A DNA stretch of 14,163 nucleotides from positions 1 to 14,163 of the forward strand of contig RXOD01005426.1 in NCBI GenBank assembly GCA_005223375.1. Direction: 5' to 3'. Positions 8,153-14,163 of the stretch are shown here, one piece after another; position 1 is the stretch's first letter, and each line of letters begins with the position of its first letter. The translations under genes and the position numbers were made by a program. The DNA comes from Amoebophrya sp. AT5.2 (taxonomy: Eukaryota > Sar > Dinophyceae > Syndiniales > Amoebophryaceae). The notes under the pieces were generated by a model. It saw only the letters and a program-made list of their open reading frames with translations. It was not told the origin of the DNA and made no database searches.

Positions 8153-10066
8153 ATGAGTGGCGTCGATCCTGGCGATACGACGCCTGGATCGGGCATCACG
8201 AGCACGCAGCCGTTGACCGGAATTTCGGGCATTGCGTCCACAGCGACCGAGGCAAATACCACGATTCAGCCCTCGATGGACGCGAAAACTCTCACCATGT
8301 CTATGCTGAAGAAGCGCGTCACGTCGGTACGAAGCCCTTCCAGATTCAACAACTTCAGCAGATCTGATAGATAGACAATCAACATCTATGAGCTCCTTTT
8401 TACTTCTACAATAGATACGCTAGCCCTACGTTTTCGTACGCGTACGGTACCTCCATAGTTTAACATAGCCCAAAGCGATGATCCTAGAAGTAGAAGCTTG
8501 CCCTGCTCGTTCTTATCGCATAGGGATCACAGGCCTTCGTCAATGAGAATTCGCTGGCGAATCGATCAGGTTCGTCGCGGCAAGGAGGAGACTCCGAAGC
8601 AGTGGATGCGGCGGATTACGCACCTGCATCTAGAGGAGCTGGAGATCACCCGGCTGGGAGAGAGCTTTTCCGCGCAGTTACCGAACTTGAAAGTGCTGTA
8701 CGCGTACGACAATCAGCTTCAGCGGGTCGACGTGCTTCCGGTGAAGCTGGAGCTGCTGTACCTACAAAACAACGACCTTTACACCTTTCGCTGGAGCAAG
8801 ATCTTTCTCTCCAAAAACCAGTTAGCCGCCGTCTGGGGGAGGGAAGCAGAAGGCGAACAAGGACAAGACGACGATACTGCTGCTGCTGGTGGTATGATAG
8901 AGGACGGTGTGGGAGCTTCCAGCACGACCACGACGAGGACGCCAGCGCCAGGAGAAGGCGGAGCAGCCCCCGCGGCCGCACCCCGGCAGCCAGTCAGCAC
9001 GTCAGCGATCATGCCGCGCAGAGGAAGCACGACCACTGCAGGAGCGAGCAAAATAAACGTCGGCAAAACTACTACCGCTTCTGAGCACAAAACTCGGATG
9101 CAGCAGGCGGAGCAGCTCCAGGAGGTTTCCTCCTTGCGGACGCTGAACCTGGCCAACAACAAGCTCGAGGAGTTCCACTTGTCCGCGGACGATCTCGGCG
9201 AGGTCGCGGCCAACCACCTCTCCTGGCTCTCGTTAAAGCACAACCCGTTTCTAAAGTCCCTCACCCTCTCCGGCGTGGCCCACTCCCTGGAGGTGCTGGA
9301 CGTGACCCACTGCCGGCTGCAGAACCTGGCGGCGCTGTGGGGCATGCGCATGCTGAAAAGTCTAGCCTGCGAACACAACGAACTGCACTCCCTGCACGAA
9401 GTGGTGGAGCAACTGCCGGCGAGGGAATTGTTACGCTCTCGATTCATTGTTCAAAAACTCTGCCGCTGTTGTCAGTGGTCTATGTCTCTCTGCAGAGTTA
9501 TTAGAGTAGCGAAGGCGTCGTAGGGCGTAGCCTATAGGAGCTTTCCTCGGCGTTGCCGTTGGCGGTGCTTCGAGTGGCAGTGGTATCAATTTTCTGACGC
9601 AGCAGAGTCTATGGGTAGAAGAGTAGTGGCATCAATTAATTTCTTCAATCTGCTGCACAACTGAGTAGACTTACATGGGCACTACATGATCAATGGAACG
9701 TACGCCCATGATGGAAAAAATCCGCCCCCACCGCCATGATCTTCGTGAACTCAGAGTTTTTGATAGGGTGTAAAATCGGTCTCGCTGAGCATCCACCCGA
9801 ACCCGTGCACCGTGGCCGACAAGAAGTACGCCGAGCCACTTATCCTTTCCGCGCCCAACCTGGAGAAGATCGACGCGCGCGACGTGTCGGCAACGGAGCG
9901 GCGGTTCCTGCTCGAACTGTGGAAACGAAAGCACGAGCGCGCCCAGGCCGCGGAGGCGGGGGCGGGGGCGGGAGGAGAAAAAAGTGGAGGCGAGGACCTT
10001 GCTTTTGCGGGGGCTGGAGGCGCGCAAAGTTCGGGAGGAACAGACCACCTCATAGGACTACGATGA
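8153..10066 (+). CDS. Leucine-rich-repeat protein resembling PPP1R42 (LRRC67), protein phosphatase 1 regulatory subunit
   Basis: Proposed exons are 8153-8326, 8570-9429 and 9790-10066, giving 437 codons with stop (436 aa). Exon 1 starts at ATG 8153 with a Ser/Thr/Gly-rich leader and ends LTMSMLKKRVTS. Exon 2 opens VRRGKEETPKQWMRRITHLH, the arrangement seen at the N-terminus of PPP1R42, followed by repeats LPNLKVLYAYDNQL and LELLYLQNNDL. A disordered insert of about 100 residues (roughly 141-240, Gly/Ala/Thr-rich) splits the repeats, which resume at LRTLNLANNKLEEF, LSWLSLKHNPFL, LEVLDVTHCRL and LACEHNELHSL. Exon 3 gives IHPNPCTVADKKY and LSAPNLEKIDARDVS, a typical LRR capping region. PPP1R42 in animals binds PP1 and sits at the centrosome or basal body; a flagellar role here is inference. 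The protein is longer than family members of about 300-360 aa because of the leader and insert. The exon 2/3 junction is less certain than exon 1/2. Confidence 0.75.
8327..8569 (+). other. Intron 1 of the PPP1R42-like gene (243 bases)
   Basis: Donor GTACGA follows TCG in phase 0; acceptor GATCAG|G, also phase 0. Family resemblance supports the join, since LKKRVTS is followed by VRRGKEET. A cluster of CGTAC-type repeats lies at 8430-8451. Confidence 0.8.
9430..9789 (+). other. Intron 2 of the PPP1R42-like gene (360 bases, borders tentative)
   Basis: Coding character stops near 9429, and the cap region resumes near 9790. The canonical GT-AG choice in phase is GTTACG at 9430 and CGCTGAG at 9789. 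It yields LPAREFIHPNPC, one or two residues shorter than expected for the repeat; a non-canonical junction restoring LPARELSIHPNPC is possible. No other exon seen inside. Confidence 0.5.
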
Positions 10067-10749
10067 AGATAATGTTGGTTTCTACGTACTGCTACTGCAG
10101 GAGTTTGTGCTGATGCCGAATGCGGATGCGCCGCACCAGACGCCAGTTCTTAATCCGCAAGAACTTGAACTTGAACTTCGCTTGTACTGACTTCCCGGCA
10201 GCCCATGTGGGAGTGTTTTCCGAAGTGAGTGCTTCCTTCGAGGCATCTGTCACCTGATACACGGAAAAAAAGTACTGCTGGAGTGAAGTACGTAGAAGTG
10301 ATATAGGGGACGAGCAGGAACACATTGTCATTGAAGATTTATCTGATTTATGAAACATGAACATGAGGAAGAAGGGAGCGTCACGCTACTAGTTGATGTT
10401 GAGAGAAGGTGAAGGAGAACCAACGAAAGTAAGAAGATTGCGTTGCGCCGGAGAACAAAGGAGCGACAGTGCCCGATCCTGCTGGAAAATGACACGTCGT
10501 GAATGATGATGTTGATTCTAAGACACGGAACGACCGCGACCGGATTTATTTCGTATCCTTTTTGTTGTACAACTAGGTAAAGGTATAAGGGTTGTACTAG
10601 CTGCAAGCATTGCAGCACTGCACGACCAGCCTTGTTCCCTAAAGCATTGAAGATCGATCTGCGAGAATGAAGTTTCTGTGACGGACCGGTGCTGTCGCCA
10701 ATTTTCGCCGACGCCTGCGAACAGCCACGCGGAGCCAACAAACATCGAC
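10067..10749. other. Intergenic spacer before the transporter gene
   Basis: No convincing open frame on either strand. It contains a short tandem array (10161-10178). The frame upstream of ATG 10750 stays open back to 10678 with reasonable codons, so the leader could be translated from an upstream exon. Confidence 0.45.
10161..10178 (+). repeat. Three tandem copies of GAACTT
   Basis: Perfect hexamer repeat of 18 bases inside the spacer. Function unknown; probably slippage-derived. Confidence 0.6.
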
Positions 10750-13700
10750 ATGAGCGGCTCCTGCTGCTCCGAGCGCGTGGTCGCGCACGCGGGTTTGATT
10801 TTGCAGCAGTTTCTCTTCGGCGTGTCCATGGTTTTGTATAAGCTGTTTCTGCCGAACCTGAATCCCCTGACTTTGTGTCTCGCGCGCGAGTCAGGCTCTG
10901 CGCTCCTGCTGCTCCTGTATTTCTACTACCCTTTCCTCTTGGGCAAGAGCATTAATCCGGTAGAAACACTAGAGGATCATCAAGGGCCCCATGATCAAGA
11001 CCTCCTGTATATCGATGAGGACGAGCCGGATCCTCGCGTCACGGTGGTGAAGCACCCGCGCCCCGGGGACTTGCGAACAAGGCGCCGCCTCGGAAGTGCG
11101 GGGCAGCCTGGTCAACGTCGTTATCTGCTTGGCCAGGGCGGGCAGACGACTGCTTCTGCCCTCCAACATCAGCAACATCGTCCGGTCACAACTTCTATGG
11201 GAAGAAGCCGGCGGAGTCTGCTCTCCTCCTCGAAGTCGTCTGCTTGCTCCACGACTGCGTCGGGAGGCGGCACTTCATCCGCTTCCAGATCCAGCAGCGG
11301 CTCCTCGTCTAGTGCATCCTCGTCAAAGTATCCGACGGTGGTCAACAGCAATATCTCGGGAAACACGCTGAACAACCTCGACCCGGAGCGCACGGACGAG
11401 CGGTCGGAGCAGGAGGGGTTAATACCGGTGCCGGTCGCCGAAGAAGTCCTGGAGGATGTGGAAAACGTGGGCGATATAATTGCGATTGACAATGTCGAAG
11501 AAGTAGAAGACGATGACGAGTTTTTCATCGGGGCGCACGACCACGAGCAGGAGAGCGTTCTACTCGACGGGCGGCCGCGGATGATTCGCGAGGAAGAGGG
11601 GGATGAACATGATGAAAGAGCGCAGCAGCTTGCTTCGGAGGAGGCGCTGGATCTCGACGGAACAGGCGTGGAGGAGCACGAGCAGTCTGTGCGCTTTCTC
11701 CATGAACAGCACGATTTGTTACCAGGAAGATCTACCAGGGAGCACCACTTTCAGACCCCCGGACGCGGGAAGAACGAAAGCACGATCATGGAGGCCTACA
11801 ACGACCTGCACGTCGTGGGCGCCAGCCTCAGCCCGGGTGCAGCAACTCGAAGGAGGCGGTTTGTTCTAAGTGACCAGCTTCAGCATAGTTCTACTCGCGG
11901 TGCAGCTCCGGGAGGTCCCCAGCACCATCCTCGTCGGCATCACAAGATGGGGCGCCTGCAGAAACTACACTACTACCAAAATAAACCCCCGGAAGCGTTC
12001 TCGCTGTCGAAATTCGTGCGGATCGTGCCGGTGGCGACCTGCCTGTGGATGGCGCAGATGTTTTGCATCCTGGGGGTGAAGGTGTACGGGCCGGCCGGCG
12101 CGGTGATCGGCACCGCGTTCCAGCCGTGGCAACCGATCTGCACGCTGGTGCTCACCGCGTTTGTGCTGCGGACGGAAGCGATGACGGTCCCCAAGGTGAT
12201 CGGGATCCTGCTCGGCATCTGCGGCGCCTTCTACATGATCTTCCGCTCCAGCGACGAGCTCAGCAACTTCTTCTTCAAGGCCCGTCCCGAGACAGTGGTC
12301 GTCCCACCAAAAAACCTGCTGAAAGGAGCGCTGTGGGAAGAGGGGTCGGGGGAGGACGGTGAAGAAAATCTTCTTGCGTCTAGTAGTGTCGCGGCCAGCG
12401 CAGCTGCCTCCAGGTTCAGTACTGCGGGGGAGGACGAGGAAAACGCAAGCTCAAAAATCGTTTTTCCGGAATCCGCTGTGGTGAGCGACACGGATCGTGT
12501 CGGCGACCACGAGCAAGAGGAAGCCGCTGCCGCGCCGGAGAAGCAGAAGCAGGAGCACGAGGATCATGATGATACTGGGGTTGCGCCGGAGCAGGGGGCG
12601 GGTGAAGCCAGAACGACCACCAAGGGAGCAACTACATCAACTTCTGCCAGGAAACCGCCCTACGCGCAGGGGCTGGAGCAAGACGAAGAGGATGAGGCCA
12701 CAAAGGTGGCGGCGGAGATGATATCCCGCGATCAGAAAGAGCAACAGAAAGCTGAAGAACTAGAAGAGGAAAACAAGGCAGCTGCGGGCGGCGGGGACAC
12801 TGAGCAGCAGACCGCGCCCGCCGTAAGTTGGGGGGACAGGACATCGGCGACGGCCGCACCCTCTGCGGTCCTCGCACCTTCTCCGGTCGCGTCTCCCCCG
12901 GGGGTGCCAGATGAACCTCCCTCCGGGAAGAACCCCGCCACGCCGACGGAGAAGAAGCTGGCAGAGAAGAAGGCGGAGAATGTTGCGGAGGACAAGCTCG
13001 AGCACGAGCTGCTTTCCTTCATCATTCACGAACGACGGAAGCGCAAAGCCTCCCTGCTCGAGCAGCTTTCCTCGCTATCTGAGGGAAAGTCGAGGAGCCC
13101 AGCGAGCTCGACCCAAATACCCCAAATGGCGACCAGCGGCAACAAGGGGGACGAGGACCGGACGAGGAGTGCCAAGACGAGGCGGCTTCACCCACCTTCT
13201 TCGCGTAAAAATGCCCCGATGATCAGCTTCTTGCAGAAGGACGAGGTGTCCCGGACGTCTGCGCATGGACCACCGCACGACGATCATCGGATGAAGAGCA
13301 AACAGGTCGTGCCTGTCGTCCTGCAAAGCAAGAAGAATCTTCCAGCGACCACGACCAATGACGGGCCCTCCACCTCCCACCAGGAGGTGATGACGCCGCT
13401 CTCCTCAAAAAAGTGGCTGTCGCTATTCCAAGCGTGGCTGCGAGGGAAGGCGGGTGCTGCGGGTAGCACAGCCCCGGAGTTGGTCCTGGGGGACGAGGGC
13501 GCGGCCGACGTCGACAGTGCGGCGGGGAGCACGGTGAGTAACGCCGCGGGAGTACTAGAAGGCGCGGACGATACCGATGCGACCGCGGCAAATGATCTTC
13601 AGCCTGAGCTGCAGTCCGACGGCCGGACCACAAGAGACGCACCAGTCCGAGACGGCGACGTCGTCGTCGACGGCTCCTCTACTACCAGTCCCTCCTCCAG

Positions 13701-14163
13701 CAGTGCGACGCCTGTCCCCCAGCAGACGTCCGCCTTCGCCGCCACCCGCGCCCCAACGGACATCAAGACCAAGCAGCAGGAACAAGCGGAGGTGGCGCAG
13801 GCCGCCGATCATTCGCAAGAGGAGGAGGAAAAGGAGAAGCAGAAGGCGGCGATTCGCAATCTTTTGACGGAGCAGCAGGAGCAGACCGCCGCGGCGCCCA
13901 CGACGTTTTTGGCGCTGCTGGCGAGCAGCCCGCCGTTGGTGGCGTGCGTGCTGTTTCTACTGAACGACCTGGGCGCGGCGCTGTACATCGTGGGCACCAA
14001 GTCGTTGCTCGACCACGGGTTCGGGACCCCGCTCGAGCTCACCATGTACAGCTACGTGTGCGCCATTAAGGGGAGGACGAGGAAAAAACCGTTTTTCCGG
14101 AAATTAGTCTCGCGTTCGCGGTGGTGGTGAACGACGGGGATTTTCCTGGGCATTGGTCTGCTG
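10750..14163 (+). CDS. Drug/metabolite transporter superfamily (EamA-type) membrane protein with two giant hydrophilic inserts; 3' end beyond window
   Basis: ATG at 10750 (MSGSCCSERVV) is followed directly by helix 1, GLILQQFLFGVSMVLYKLFL (about residues 15-34). Helix 2 is about 40-65 (ESGSALLLLLYFYYPFLLG). A hydrophilic insert of about 350 residues, rich in Ser, Asp, Glu and His, follows. Helices 3-5 are about 423-500: IVPVATCLWMAQMFCILGVK, then GAVIGTAFQPWQPICTLVL, then VIGILLGICGAFYMIF. That order, especially the TAFQPWQP stretch, is typical of EamA/WAT1-related carriers with 10 helices in two repeats. A second insert of about 550 acidic low-complexity residues separates the halves, then helix 6 (SSPPLVACVLFLLNDLGAAL) and helix 7 (LTMYSYVCAI) begin the second repeat. 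Substrate cannot be told; metabolite or nucleotide-sugar-like export is possible. The frame hits TGA at 14128, but this looks like an artefact of two one-base slips, since hydrophobic helix sequence continues to the window end. Usual family length is 300-400 aa. Confidence 0.75.
11185..11336 (+). repeat. Serine-rich low-complexity coding stretch
   Basis: Within the first insert of the transporter, serine codons dominate (SSSKSSACSTT, SRSSSGSSSSASSSK). The frame is maintained. Probably an unstructured loop on one face of the membrane. Confidence 0.6.
12261..13890 (+). repeat. Long low-complexity insert between transporter halves
   Basis: About 540 residues dominated by Glu, Ala, Asp, Ser, Thr and Lys, with many CAG/GAG/GCG-type triplet runs. 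The frame stays open throughout and no recognisable domain is embedded. It splits the two five-helix repeats, whose linker is normally short. Confidence 0.6.

Noticed and set aside
1..14163. tRNA, rRNA, CRISPR arrays, transposase genes, spliced-leader copies
   Set aside because: No cloverleaf, regular spaced repeat array, transposase-like frame or leader-like sequence found on either strand by eye.

Overview
The window looks like nuclear DNA of a protist. Genes are split by introns of about 90 to 490 bases, coding sequence is GC-rich while introns and spacers are richer in A and T, and long low-complexity inserts (Glu/Asp/Ala/Ser/Gly) interrupt folded domains. I see no bacterial operon spacing or Shine-Dalgarno pattern. 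Five genes can be supported and all lie on the + strand. Most well-supported 3' splice sites read CAG|G. One-way gene order, a G after the acceptor AG and compact spacing together suggest the dinoflagellate lineage (alveolates), possibly a compact-genome member such as Amoebophrya. That placement is inference; no rRNA, spliced leader or other marker is present.

Layout: (1) 1-2140, 3' part of a gene for a protein with one C2 domain and an acidic Glu/Gly tail. (2) 2141-3203, spacer. (3) 3204-5283, a six-exon gene rebuilt here from splice phase: 270 residues, disordered basic N-terminal half, helical C-terminal half, no family recognised. (4) 5284-6258, mostly spacer, with coding-like patches and a 12-base direct repeat. 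(5) 6259-7854, orphan protein of 531 residues whose 3' end may be misread. (6) 8153-10066, three-exon leucine-rich-repeat gene resembling PPP1R42 (LRRC67), a PP1-binding protein linked to basal bodies and centrosomes. (7) 10067-10749, spacer. (8) 10750 to the window end, a membrane transporter of the drug/metabolite transporter (EamA) superfamily with two very large hydrophilic inserts; its last 100 bases carry two apparent compensating one-base slips.

The genes do not form an evident pathway. The PPP1R42-like gene suggests an organism with a flagellated stage. The most notable sequence-level signal is that the six well-supported 5' splice sites all begin GTAC rather than GTAAG or GTGAG. Exon structures are my own manual reconstructions; no transcript or homology search was available.
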